From NCBI GenBank assembly GCA_024867545.1, contig JANFNE010000017.1, positions 273,001-337,000 of the forward strand: DNA of 64,000 bases, read 5' to 3'. Position numbers and translations under genes: made by a program. The notes below the pieces were generated by a model that made no database searches, was not told where the DNA came from, and saw only the letters and a list, made by a program, of their open reading frames with translations. How positions within the stretch are numbered: position 1 is the first letter of the stretch; every line of letters starts with the position of its first letter. This DNA is from Phytopythium helicoides (lineage: Eukaryota; Oomycota; Peronosporomycetes; Pythiales; Pythiaceae). This document shows, piece after piece, positions 33,001 to 44,628 of the stretch.

Positions 33001-35347
33001 GATGAAAAGATTTCTCCAGACAAGTCGGTGGTTGAAGAGCAAATTGTGCGCGAGTGGTTGCCGCTCAATATTTCGCTGGAATACTTCGAGGCACTCGTCG
33101 GTTCGTTCCGTGATGCTGTGCTTGGCACCGTTGACTCTGAGAGTGTCGCTGCCGCCATGTCCTTGGCGCAGCTTCGCGATGAGCGATTTGAATCGGCATG
33201 CGCTCTGCTTGAAGAGCGACTGCGTATGCACTGGCCGCGCCGCGGGAGATTAGATGTGCAGCTCTTTCAGCCTCGGCTCTCCGAGCTTGAAAACCACCGC
33301 CAACGCACTGACCGACATCTCCGAGCACTCGAGTCTCGTGTAGAGGCACAGCAGAAGGTATTCGATAAGAAGGCAGACGAAGTAACTCGCGAGATTGCTC
33401 GCGAACGCGATGGGCAGGTCGCATTTCAGGCCCAACTTCCTCTCCAATCAAATTTGGCAGCGCTCCAAGGTCTTGAAGCCCGAACGAAGAAGAGTCTGGC
33501 TGTGCTCAAAAGCACCGCCGGGGATAAACTGGCAGCACTCGCAGCTATGATCGAGAGCGATACGACGGCTCTTGTAACCTCAAGTGCGGAGTTTGTACGC
33601 GCGTGCACATCCCAAATATTCCCAGACCTGAGCGGTTGCGAGGTCATTAGTGGATGTGATTATCACCCAGCAGAGGTGTCCAGTATCCAAGGAGTGCTCG
33701 GAGAGTATGAGCAACGGGCCAAAGACCAGATATCTCAGCGTAGTAGGAGAATCGTCTCGCTTCGCGCAGAGCTTGAGGATGTGCTAGCTTTGTGGCCATC
33801 GTTCAAGACCCGGTACCAATCGTGTTTGCAGAGTGTGTCGATGAAAGAGGGCTTGGGGCAGAAGTTTGGACTACCTAGGCGAGCGGCGCAGGAAAAATTC
33901 CGCTCGGAGGTTACTCGCTGTGAAGAAAAGTCAAGCGCAATAGACAAGCTCCTTGAAAACCTACACGTGCTGTGTGGAGATTGCAAACAAGAAGATAATG
34001 AAGATGCTCAACCCGAGAGAAGTCGCTTGATTCTAGTTACATTGATGCAGCTTCGCGCTAAGGTGTTCCAGCGCGGGCTGTACTTTGGACTGCTTAAAAA
34101 CACTAGCCAGCTTGAGCCTTTCCCGATAGAATATTGCCCTGACCCAACTGATGAAGGTGGTGCGATCCGTGATGTGGATGTAGTTGATGAACTCGACCGC
34201 CTACGTCCGTCACCTGACGGGTTCCTGGGATTTGTTCGCCAGGTGAGCGACCAGTGTCGAACTGATACGAAACTCTTGTTCCAGCAGGAAGGCAAGACAG
34301 ATGAGCTCCCTCCCTCTGGTGTTCCAGATGCACTTGAGGAGTATCTTGCTGCACAAACGGACAAGGCTACTGCGTTTGTGGGTCAGCAAGAAACCAGTTT
34401 CCACGAGCAGCTACGCAAGTTGAGTGAGCTACTGCTAGTGGCACCTGGTGCTGCGATCGTAGACGTGTTGCACCGAGCAGTTCGAGAAACCAAAGATAGC
34501 AACTCGAGGCGGTTGAAGGCAATTGATGCACAGTGCCAGCAGTTTACAGCCGTGAAGTCTTCGCACTCGGCTGAATTACGTCCTCAGCTCTGCAGCGCTA
34601 ACAACGCTGCAGCACTCGCGGAGCTCTGCGGTCGGGAACGCGAACGCTCTACTGTAGCTATTCGTTCGCTTCGAGGGTTTCGCAATGATTCGATAATGTC
34701 GCAAGAAAGGTATGCCACTGCGGTTGGCGCATGATCTGGTTGCTCTCTCGCGTTGTCTTGCTCGACTCCTCGATTCGATTGTCATGGGTCTCGAAGATGT
34801 CAAGACGCTTAACGGCGAGCCACTTCCCAAGGATAAACGCAAATCTCTAAAGCGGCTTCGTAAAATAGCGCGGGTGCTTGAGACTGGTGACCCAAAGGAA
34901 GTTCCGCGGTCTGACAAGGAGCTCGAGTCACTTCGACAGCTTGGCGAGACGCCGCGGTTTCCCAAGCGCGCCTACGCTGGCGTCCCCGACTTCGGAATTG
35001 CCAGGTTATTCCGAGCTGCACGAGCACAGACCAAGGCTGATGACGATGCCTGGGGTGACGAATCGAATCTTGACACAGCTGTTGAAAGCAGTGATGGCAA
35101 CCATGCAGTTGATGATGGAGCCTGTGAGGCGCTGTTGACACCTGCCCATCGAGCTTTGATGCGCGCTCGAGACGCTGCATTCGCCCAGTGGCTCACCTTC
35201 TGCACCAACGAGCTGCAAGCAACCGTAGCTATCGCTCGTGAGCGACTTGATGACGAGATCAAGTGGCAGGCGAGCTGGGAGGCTGGCATCACAAACATGA
35301 AGCGCGGTCGCGAGCCTGCGCATGTTGAAGCGCACTCAGCTGAGTAG
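30011..35347 (+). CDS. CCDC180-like giant coiled-coil protein, frame interrupted
   Basis: Four long open segments (30011-30652, 30633-31997, 31942-34734, 34712-35347), each +1 relative to the last, read as one protein of about 1,770 residues. Almost all of it is charged alpha-helix and coiled coil, with acidic Ser-rich breaks near residues 570-640 and 850-1000. Segments such as VDVFVRSRLVWEQALDRWRA and the C-terminal LAHDLVALSRCLARLLDSIV then KRKSLKRLRKIA resemble the DUF4455/DUF4456 architecture of CCDC180, a cilium-associated protein. This fits a zoospore-forming organism. No GT..AG intron reconciles the frames at the first two junctions. One lies in a T-run (near 31940), one in a CG repeat (near 30630) and one near 34700. 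Family assignment is by eye and moderate. Confidence 0.6.
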
Positions 35348-35425
35348 AATCAGAACCAGTCGAAATGTAGCCATTCTCTGCACCTCACATTTGTATCCGC
35401 TCGACTGAGTCCATTGTTGCTTGTC

Positions 35426-36454
35426 ATGGCCCTCATGCTGCTGCGCTCGCGCTCGTTGCGCGCTCCATGGCGCCGCTCGCTCGCCCGCTCGCTGTCTGCG
35501 TCGGTGTCTCCGCTCGCGAGCGTCCACCCGACGGCCAAGGTGAGCGTTAGCATATCTTTTGTCGATGCTGAAGCGCTCTGACGGCGATTCTGCACCCGCC
35601 AGGTCGGGAGCGGCTGCCGCATTGGGGCGTTTGTGGTCATTGGCGACGGCGTGGAGATCGGCGACGACGTCGTCATTGGCGACAATGTGACGCTGCAGAA
35701 CTGCTCGGTTGAAAACTCTGTTGTCATCCACCCGGGAGTGCGCATTGGCCAGGTGCGGATCGCGCTGTTGTTGCCACAGCTGGCGTCTGGAGTAATTTGG
35801 GACGAACACCATGAGTAGGATGGCTTCGGGTTTCAGCTTGATGCGCGAGGACAGCACGCCAAGAAACCGCAGGAGTTGCGCGTCGAGATCCACGACCACG
35901 TCGAGATTGGGTATGGTGTTGTTGTTGCAAGACGCTGTAGCATTGATGTCGTGTGAAATGTGCTGAATATGCCGTCTTTGCAACAGCGCCAACAGCACCA
36001 TTGATCGCGGTAGCTGGCGGAACACGATCATTGGACGCGGGTGCAAGCTCGACAACTTGGTATGCTGCTTTAAATCTTGAGGCGTGGGATTTTGAGTCCT
36101 TACCATTTGCGATGCAGATTCAAATTGGACACAATGTGCAGCTTGGTCGAGGCTGTGTTATCGCGGCACAGACTGGCATCGCGGGGAGCACGACGCTCGG
36201 AAACAACGTGCATATCGGCGGCCAGGTGGGCATTGCACAGCATCTCAAGATTGGCGACAATGTTCGCATCGCCGCCAAGAGCGGAGTCATGAGCGACCTC
36301 GCTGCCGGACAGACTTACGGTAGGTGCTCAAGCATCCTTGCTTACCACCAGCGCCTCGTTGACGATAGTGTATCTGCTAGGCGGATCACCAGCGGTGCCA
36401 GTGATGGAGTTCCGGCGGCAAATGGTGTATTTGAAACAGATTGGCAAGAAGTGA
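35426..36454 (+). CDS. LpxD-like acyltransferase with mitochondrial leader
   Basis: Six exons (35426-35539, 35603-35752, 35819-35910, 35987-36059, 36118-36319, 36381-36454) encode 234 residues. The first exon is an Arg/Ser/Ala-rich mitochondrial-type presequence (MALMLLRSRSLRAPWRRS). The rest is a left-handed beta-helix of hexapeptide repeats (IGAFVVIGDGVEIGDDVVIG) with LpxD signatures: GFGFQ, NSTIDRG, KLDNLIQIGHNVQLG and GGSPAVP. His148 of IGHN corresponds to the catalytic His of bacterial UDP-3-O-acylglucosamine N-acyltransferase. Bacterial LpxD (about 340 residues) also has an N-terminal uridine-binding domain, which is absent here, so the substrate may differ. Plants keep a mitochondrial lipid A-like pathway, so a similar organellar role is plausible. 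It starts 78 bp after the coiled-coil gene. Confidence 0.88.
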
Positions 36455-36550
36455 GCCGACTGACAGAGCAGAAGACAACAAAACTCTTTTTCTGACGTTT
36501 ATCTTGATATGGTCTACTTCGCACGGTGACTCACATGGCCCTGGTGACAA

Positions 36551-37813
36551 TCACGCCGCTGCCTTCTCAACCAGCGCCTTGCGCGAGGCCTTCCGCAGAA
36601 CCACGAGGATGATCGCCAGCAGCTTCTCGTACGTGACCAGCGAGATGGCAGCAGTAAGAACCGTCTGCAACAGCTTCGCCTCGAGACCAGCAAAGTAACC
36701 ACGCACGCCGTTGTCACGGTAGATCTGAGCCATGCAACCTGAAAGCGTCTGGGGCTTCGGTGCCTCTGTCGTCGCTGCACCAGGCTGTGCTAAGCGCTTG
36801 GCGTTGGACGCCTCCTGAACGCGCATGAGCGACTGCGCGACCTGAAGCGGGTACGTCACGACCGTGGTGAAGGACTTGGCGAGCGCGCCAAGCACGAAGA
36901 TTTCCATAGCCGTGAGCACTCCACGAGCCTTGGGGTTCTCAATCATGCGCTTGTGCTGCAGCGCGAGCTTCATGCGCTCGTAGCTCACGTAGTGGATGAC
37001 CGGGTTGGACACGAGGATGAGCGACGCGAGCGTGCCGTTCCAGAGTGAGAAGAAGCCCTCGCTCGCCGTGACCTTGCGCAGGCAGTCCCACACACCAGTG
37101 TACTTGGCGTGGTCCTTGGACTTGAGACGCATGTTCGCCACCCACAGCGGCGCGCACACGTACACGTTGATAACACCGGCAAGGCACGAGAGCACGAGGT
37201 TGTGCACTGGCGAGAGAGCGTCTCCTGCGCGCTTATCAACCTGCTGCAATCGCTTCACGAGCGCGGTCTTGAGTCCATTGTAGCTGCCAACAGCGCAAAC
37301 AGTTAGTTCCTTATGATTGCATTCCATTAGATTGCAAGCCGCGAGTCGCACGCACCAGAAGAAATAGACGAAGTTGGAGCCTCCGAGCGCGACCTGCGTG
37401 GACACATGGCCCTGGTAGACGCCCCACTTCTTGGCACGCACGATGGCGAGTGCCTGAGCCCAGAACCCCTTTGGCAGCTTCCTGGGCGCCGGCTTCTCCG
37501 CTTCGTCTTCGCCCTTGGCCTCCTCCTGCTCCTTGGCAGCCTCAAGCTCCGCCAGCGCGGCCTTGCCCTCGACTGCAGCCACAGCAGTCGTCAGCACCAC
37601 AAAACGAGGGCGAGGAGCAGCTCACAGCGACAAACTCGCCCTGCATGATGGTCTTGATCTGGTCCAGCGGGTACAGGATGCCCATGGCCACCATGCCGCC
37701 CTGCCACGCCACGTCGGACAAGAATGAGAATTCTGGCGGACCAAATCTCAACAACAACAAAAAAGCGAGAGGCTCACCACGCTGCCAGCGATACCGTGCG
37801 CGAGCGTCTCCAT
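36551..37813 (-). CDS. SLC25 family carrier, peroxisomal PMP34/PXN type
   Basis: Four exons (37778-37813, 37626-37700, 37356-37567, 36551-37283) give 351 residues. Three mitochondrial-carrier repeats are visible with signature motifs PLDQIK (residues 23-28), APLWVANMR and YPLQVAQSLMR; each repeat has two helices. The variant PLWVANMR in repeat 2 and the long charged insert after repeat 1, helix 1 (AAKEQEEAKGEDEAEKP) fit the peroxisomal adenine nucleotide/NAD/CoA carriers (SLC25A17, plant PXN) better than inner-membrane carriers. The acceptor of exon 3 (cgag before GGC) is not the first AG, so that junction is the least certain. The gene is convergent with the LpxD-like gene, 96 bp between stops. 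Confidence 0.85.
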
Positions 37814-40590
37814 TGTCAATTGGGCTGGAGGCGGAGAGGAAGCAGCGATCGGCGAGGCGGCGAGCGGAGGAAGCCGAAGTGCCGACGTTGCGCTCGACGG
37901 TCTCCGATTGTATTGACGCAAACAGTTCAAGCTCAACGTGGTGGCAGCGAGTTTTCCACCAATGAGAGCGGGCGGCGCGTTGAAATGCAAGCGCTGACGT
38001 CGCCATCATGAACTTCTCGGAACGCGCAGGAACCTGAGAGCCTTCGGCTTTGAGGTCGTTCACAGGCTGCGGGAACTACAGTAATTGACGGCACGAGTCC
38101 AGTAGGAAGATCTAACATAGGAGACTGAGATCAAGGCCGACCTCGAGGAGTTGGGCCTTGTTGGGGGCGAACAGCGTTTGTGAGCGAACGGCATCGAAGG
38201 CTGGGAACTCACTTCCTGCAGCGCGTTTTCTGCTGGTGGATGTACATTTTCCTGAACAACAATGTCGGTAGGAAGTGCAATGCCCTGTCCACCATCGACA
38301 GGGCGATACAGTATGACTGCTCGAGCTTGTGTCTGCCTGCCCAGCGACCAGATCGTCCTAGTCGGGAAGGGGAGGCACCATTCCATTGAAGATGCTGGTC
38401 TTTACCATGGGCATCGGTTGCACACAGCACACCGCTGGGCGTGCACCACAGTAGGTAGTGTGTGTGTAGCGTTCGTGGGAGCCTGTACTGCTTACAATGT
38501 GCTGAAGCTGCGGTGTGCAACGCCTCGTCAAACGGGCGCCTCAAGTCAGCAGCCAGTCCCTCGTCTGCAGCGGGCACCACGCGCAGGAGCTGATGCCGGC
38601 GGAGCGCAACCGTGTAGGGCTGGAGTGACGCGCGCACATAGCTCTTGAGAACTCGGCACATAGCTCTTGAGAACTCGGCACTTTGCAAACGAACAATTCT
38701 GGAGAGCCCGCTATCCCACAGCTTGATGCTGTTGGCACTTGTCCTACAGAGCTTCAGGATCAATGAGGTCCATCAACTTCATAGACCGACCACGGCAGTA
38801 AAAGGTTATTACATACTAAGAGCTCACTTTAGCAGCCATTAGCACACGTTTAAGAGGCGTGGAGACCTCAACCCACCAGCTCCAGGAGCGTTGAATTGGC
38901 GATGGCTTGAGGTGGCCAGTCCTTACATGGATTCGCTAGCGGATCGTAGCCGGTTTGACCCTTGCGCACAGCAAGTACAGCATGGCATCGCTAGAATGTA
39001 CACACGCAGTGCCTATGTATCAAGCGATTGCCGCGCGAAAGATACTTTAGGACCTCTGCTGCCACCCACTGTTGTGGTCCCGACCTCCCAGGAAGGAGGA
39101 GCCATCGCACACGACCGCACGACCCTCACACGCTGGTCAGCAATGGAACAGTGTATTGCATCCGGCGAACACTCGGCGCTCTGCACTCTCAATCGCTCGT
39201 TCAGCAGCGACTCGGTGGTGATCCACTTCGAGAGATCGGTCCCCAAGCTTTGCTTCAAGCAAAACACTTGGACAGCCTTGCATTGTCAAAGGTCCAGTGT
39301 TACTCGCACTATCCCTACAGTCGAAAATGCTCGCACTATCCAAGTTGGTGAGCCGGACACCGCGGTCCGACCGGCGGTCGGGTATTGCCATCTGTGATGC
39401 TGTGTACACTTCACCATTCTGGCAGCCAGAGCTTTCGCTCGGGCATTGCAGGGCGTTGATACAAGCCACTCTTCTGCTTCGGACACTGCGGGCGTCACTG
39501 ACAGTGGCGCGTCGCAGCAGCAGACACCACGGTGGCCTCTACCATCGAGGCGTGGTCGGGACGATGACTTGAGTTTGCACCAGCGGGCGACGTTACTCCC
39601 GCGTGAGTGCGCTCTGCGTAGAGTAGCATCAGGTGTTACCGTTCGCTGATGTCTGCTCTGCCTGCACAGCGCACGGTACTCGCGGCGGGCATCAAATGTG
39701 AACAGCAGAGAGGGAAACGCGCTCTGGGTGCGTCTCTATCGACCTGCAGACAACTTGCAATAAACTGTTGCTGCGACAGCATAGCTGGGCACATGTGTTA
39801 TCACGCTGCTGACGCACGCCACTGTGAACCTCAGACGCTATGCACGCTCTTCACAACTGTTGGTGCCAGCTGGGCTTCGGTGTAAATCATGCATACGGCG
39901 CGAGGTTGCGGGCTTGAGTTCGAGAATCCTGAGCAGAGCAAGCGGCTGGAATCTCCGCAGCGCTTTGCAGGCATCCTGGCGAAGAGATGGCGGAAGCGTA
40001 TTAGGATCGACGTTCCAGCGTCTCGATCGTCTGGTTGTCGGCGCCGTTCAACTGTGGCAGGCCAACGATGACTCGATGACTGCCGCATGGCCCTGCAGCT
40101 CTGAAGCACAGCAGGCATTTCCAGCAGAACGGCTTCCGAACCACGATGTCCGCAGCAGGCACGCCGCACCCGCTTGAACTGTCAATCTTCGCGGTGCAAC
40201 ACGAAAGCCTCGGCGTTTACTCAACGTGACTGCATCAAGCAAGTCTCGACATGACGCGAACCTGCGAAAACCTCATGCGGCGAAAATCCCGCAACATTCG
40301 CCGCCGTCGCCGCATACCAGAGAACCTTCGAGACCAAATGGTGGAACGACAGCCGCCTCATGGACAGTCCCACTCGCCGAGACTTTACTCGCTGACACAC
40401 TAGGGCTCGGGCGTCTCGATGAGCTCGTGCTCTGCTCTTGAGCGCATTGGGGAGGGGGCAGCCGGGTCGCCAGGCAGGCCCTCTCTCTCGCCTGCCGCCG
40501 GGCTGGCGCTCTCGGTCATTCCGCGACAACCCGTGCCGTGGGCTGCTTGTCTGATCGCTCGGTCTCACAGACCGGCAGCAAGACGTCGCG
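37814..40590. other. gene-poor stretch, no supported gene
   Basis: About 2.8 kb hold many short frames on both strands but none with recognisable protein sequence. A 22 bp tandem duplication lies at 38637-38680. The last few hundred bases should contain the promoter of START-FYVE copy 4. Confidence 0.5.
38637..38680. repeat. 22 bp perfect tandem duplication
   Basis: The unit CATAGCTCTTGAGAACTCGG-CA occurs twice back to back with no mismatch. It lies in a stretch without genes and probably arose by slippage. Confidence 0.9.
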
Positions 40591-42836
40591 ATGCTCGGCC
40601 GGGTGCTCAAGGAGGTCAAGCTGCCCTTCCCGGATGACTTTTTCCCCGAGATGGAGCTCGCGCCGGCGCTGCAGAACGACCTCGCGGCCTCGGCCACGCG
40701 GCTACTCGAGAACGCCATGCGCGACGAGTCTCCGGCCACGCGGTTCCACCCGAGCCAACGCCCGGACCAGTGGAAGCTCGTGGGCGACCGAGCGGGGCTG
40801 CAGCTCTACCGCGAGCGCGGTGTAGCCAAGGGCAACGCCGTGCGCGTCAACGTGCTCGGCCACCTCATGGGCTCGCTGCACGACGTCATGCTAGGGCTCT
40901 ACGCCAAGGACAACAACTCGTTCAAGACGCAGCGCGCCATCATGCACAGCGACTACTTGGACGCGGCCGTGCTGCACGTGCTCGACGCCGACCCGTACAG
41001 CGAGGACGACACGGGCTTCTCGTTCCAGTTCTCGGGCATCAAGTGGATGGCGTCCTCGCCGTCAGGCAAGCTCGTTAACAAGCGCGATATGTGCTGGTTC
41101 GAGCAAATGGGCATCACGAACGACGAGGCTGGCGAGGAGATAGGCTTCCTCGTCATGCAGTCCGTACGCGTCGAGGCGTGCCCGCCGTTTGAGCAGCAGG
41201 GGCTCAAGCGCTCCACTGCGAGCGTCTGCTACCTGTTCCGGCCGCTTCCAAATGGCCGCGTGAGCGTCTTTATGATCGGCGAGCACTCGGTCGGCGGCAA
41301 GGCGCGAAGCTGGAGCGCTGACGCTGTCATGGTCGAGATGTGGCTAGGGATGGCCAGCATCATGGAGTGCGCGCAAGCCAAGCGCTTGTCCAAACTCGTG
41401 TGCTCCAAGGAGATGTTCATCGCCTCAGCCCCGTACGTTGGCAATGCTGCAGATGGGAATATCACTTGGGTAATGCGGGTTCTGACATGGGTTTCGCATT
41501 GGCAGGAGCAAGTCGTGCGATGTGTGTGACGGCAAGATGAAGACCGGGAAGAACGCACAGAACTGCAAGATTTGCGGCAAGGTGCGATGCGAGCACAATA
41601 GGTCTTGCTTGCGAGTTGATCCGCTGACATGTTATCATTACAACTCAGAATATCTGCGATCGGTGCCGCATGTCCAAGCTCATTTACCCGACGCGCAACA
41701 CTGGCAACTTCCCGTGCTCATACGCTTTTTGCAAGCCCTGTCTGAGTGATGCCAAGGACCGGTTGTTCGGGAAGGTTGCGACGCGTGTGAGCTTTCACTC
41801 GTCCGCGGACTCGTCAAATTCGGCTTCTCCGCGAGGATACCGCTCCATGCCGCGTCCTGGTGGTTCGATGATGAGCTCCAATTCGTCTGGGTCGGACCAT
41901 TTCCAGTCAGTGCGCAGCCAAGATAACAGCAACCGCAGCCGTACCAGTTCGCAGGACCTACCGACGTACTCGTGGGGAGGTCGTCCGGTTAGTCCTCGAA
42001 GCAGCAATGCCAGTAGCAACTTGAGCGCTCGAGGCACGGTGTCATCGGATCCGTCGTCCTACGGTCGCCCGATTCACCTCACCAGCCCCTACAATGGCCC
42101 GATGCACTCGACTCCTGGACGGCATCCATCTGATGCTATTGGTGGCATCCACAACAATGGGCACCGCGTCAACCAGCCTCCACCTGCTCGCCCTGCTGGT
42201 CGCTCTATCGACGGCCGTATCCCAGGACCTCCCGGCGTCAGGAGGAATACGAGCGATTCCAGCGCGCGGAGGGTATCCAATCCGTACCAGAGTCACCAAA
42301 GCCAGGCACAAATGCACCATGCTCCGGTGTCTACGAGCTCGAACTTAACAAGCAATGGCAGCTTCCGCAGTGGAGTTGGCACCAGTATGTCATCCGGGTA
42401 CACAACGAGTGGCGGGACGCTGTCATTCGACAGCATGTACGACGTGGAAAACAACGATGCGTACCGTTCCAACGGCCGCGGCGGATACACGAGTGAGGAA
42501 AGCGACTACAGCGACGTGGACGATGAGATCACCATCCCGAGCTCGTCCAAGAGACCTGTCAACATTTACGAGGCGGACGACAACGATGTGATTGAGCTCG
42601 CGAGAGACTCCGAGGAGCCAGCTCAACCTGTCGACGTTTTTGAGCAGGATGGTCTCAAGTATATCAACACGTTCCGAACCAACGACGGCGCCACGCCGTC
42701 AAGTGCGTCATCCGGTGGCGCAGCAAACGCCACAGATAACCTGATGGAGCGACTGATGCAGATCAACATGGCGGCCGAAGCCACGTATCTGATGGCCAAG
42801 TACAACGCCAACATCCAAGAGAACCTACAGCGGTAA
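40591..42836 (+). CDS. START domain protein with atypical FYVE-like finger (copy 4)
   Basis: Three exons (40591-41432, 41506-41581, 41649-42836) encode 701 residues. The START-like domain spans about residues 1-275 (YAKDNNSFKTQRAIMHSDY, FSGIKWMASSPSGKLV). The finger follows across both introns: CDVCDGKM, CKICGK, ICDRC and FCKPC give four Cys pairs, but the FYVE signature R-x-HHCRxCG is replaced by AQNCKICGK and there is no WxxD motif. PI3P binding is therefore unlikely, and it may bind another partner. A long Ser/Asn-rich disordered tail ends with the family C-terminal helix (NLMERLMQINMAAEATYLM). Both introns are 67-73 nt with strong gtacgt or gtgcga donors. It is the most divergent of the five family members here and the only one with introns. 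Confidence 0.85.
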
Positions 42837-44628
42837 GGCTGGAAAAGCTCGTAGGTGTGCTCTTTTTGGCGTTGTCTAGGAAAATAGTTGGACGGAGGTG
42901 TGCGAGTGGCGTCGAGTGCGTAGATCAGGTCGATAGTTTGACCACTAAGTAATGGAAGCACAGAGTGCAAAACCCGACAAACTCTTTGCATCAGTTGGGG
43001 TACATGGACTAGCTAACCCCCCGAAATGCTCTACATTGATCTCGCTACTACACATGTACAGAACTTGCTGCAGATGCATCAAGGTCATCACTTGAGGCCC
43101 ACCATCGCCTGATCGTCCAATGAGCATTGCCGTCCAAGGTTGGACTGCCCTTGGGCAACCGCCAGCGTGGGCTGACCCCATGAAAAGGTGGGACGACAAT
43201 GGATTTCTTCCGCGTTGTGGTCACCTTTGGCACATCAAGGGCTTGATGCGTTCCGTGTGCTTGGGCAATCGAGGGGATGGGACAACTGACTGGCGCTGAG
43301 TCCAGATGTCGACGGCGGCAAGGGTGGACCAGCGTCGCTTCATTGTCATCAGCATGACGGTCGTGATGTCCATGTCCGGCCTGCCGAATGCCGGAATCGA
43401 GCGATCCACACAATTCCCCAGCACGAGTGAGTACGCACCTTCCAGCAGGATGGATGCCCTCGATCTCAGCCGCTAACTCTCTCGGCTTTCTTCCGTCCCT
43501 GAGACCTCGGACCCCCGCCAGCCCTTTACGTGTCGGCTCACGTGGGCGAGTGAGCGAGGTGACCGCCACACGGCGCTGCATCCGTAAAAATCAGGCTTGG
43601 ATACTACCTCGCGCCGCAACTGCGGCTGAGCCAGCAATTTGAAACGGATTAAACCATAAGGCTTCGGCCAAGTTGAAGCGATCAGGGAAATATATCGCTT
43701 CCCGCTGGTCAACGACGCCCGAACGGTGGTCGGAGGCCTTTTCGAAATTGGGCAAGCGGTGATTATGCATAGATTAGCCTCAAGTCTCGAGTCGTACTGT
43801 GCGTGGTAGCGGCCGTGGGCCTCGCGGAAGTGTGTAATCGGTGGCGCCAGCTCGGCGCTGGAAGCTCCAATATTTCCCGCGCTTGCCGTAATGGTAAATT
43901 CACGGTTGGCGTGGCCGATCGACGCCAAATGGATCATTCCTCGAGAAGGATGGTGCGGGTAGGACGCGTCGGTCCGGAGGTGCTCGGCTCTCCTGCCACG
44001 CGCCTCTTTGGCCGACGAGCGGTCCGTGGACGACGCCACGTCGTGCATGGCACCTAGCACGTGCTGGAGATGATGACTCCTTGCGAAGCCTCGCTAAACG
44101 CGCGGGTTTCTGTCGCCGCAACGAGACTGCATGCCGGACACACCAAAGCCCGTTGGCGTTACGAACGACTTGCTCTCCAGTAGTCAGTGCGCAGCGACGG
44201 CTGAACTTGAAGTCAGTCAATCAAGGTGATTTTTGATTCCTTGTCTGACTGCCATGCCGCACCTGCCCACCTGGTCATCTGCCATGCGAACGACCTTGCG
44301 AGCGACGCCACACCGCCGTCCGCCCTCCCTCTGCTTGGCTCGAGAGACGATTCGCCCCCGTCGTGCGCGACCTGCTGCCGCAGCAGAGAGCTCAAGCAGC
44401 CATCCCAGACCTCAATCCGCGTGTGGTCCACTCGATGGACGCCTTATTTTCCGCCCGTTTTTTTGTCTTGCCCTGTGTATGTACCGTGGCGCACGTCGTG
44501 CAACACCACCGTATGTACGTCAGCGTACCGTAGATTTTGCGTTCCGCGGGCTGCGCTGTTTCAGAGTGGCAGTCCCCATCTTGCGGCCAGGCCGTCGCCT
44601 CGTGGCGCGAGCGCAGTCCGCGGCAACG
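42837..44628. other. gene-poor stretch, no supported gene
   Basis: This 1.8 kb region lies between START-FYVE copy 4 and the PH-domain gene. Several frames of 100-190 codons exist on the minus strand, with GTG starts and no recognisable domains. The frame of the downstream PH gene is open upstream to 44233 without protein-like content. Confidence 0.5.

Noticed and set aside
672..35347. Programmed +1 frameshifting at stop codons as in Euplotes
   Set aside because: In START-FYVE copy 3 the frame must change before the finger, well upstream of the next stop, to keep LHCRACGQ; shifting at the stop would delete the zinc finger and the C-terminal motif. No common slippery motif is visible at the sites.
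39895..39935. GAGTTCGAGAATCC resembling a tRNA T-arm
   Set aside because: No matching acceptor, D or anticodon arms can be drawn around it.
43473..44060. Minus-strand open frame of 195 codons
   Set aside because: GTG start and no recognisable protein features; it ends in low-complexity sequence.
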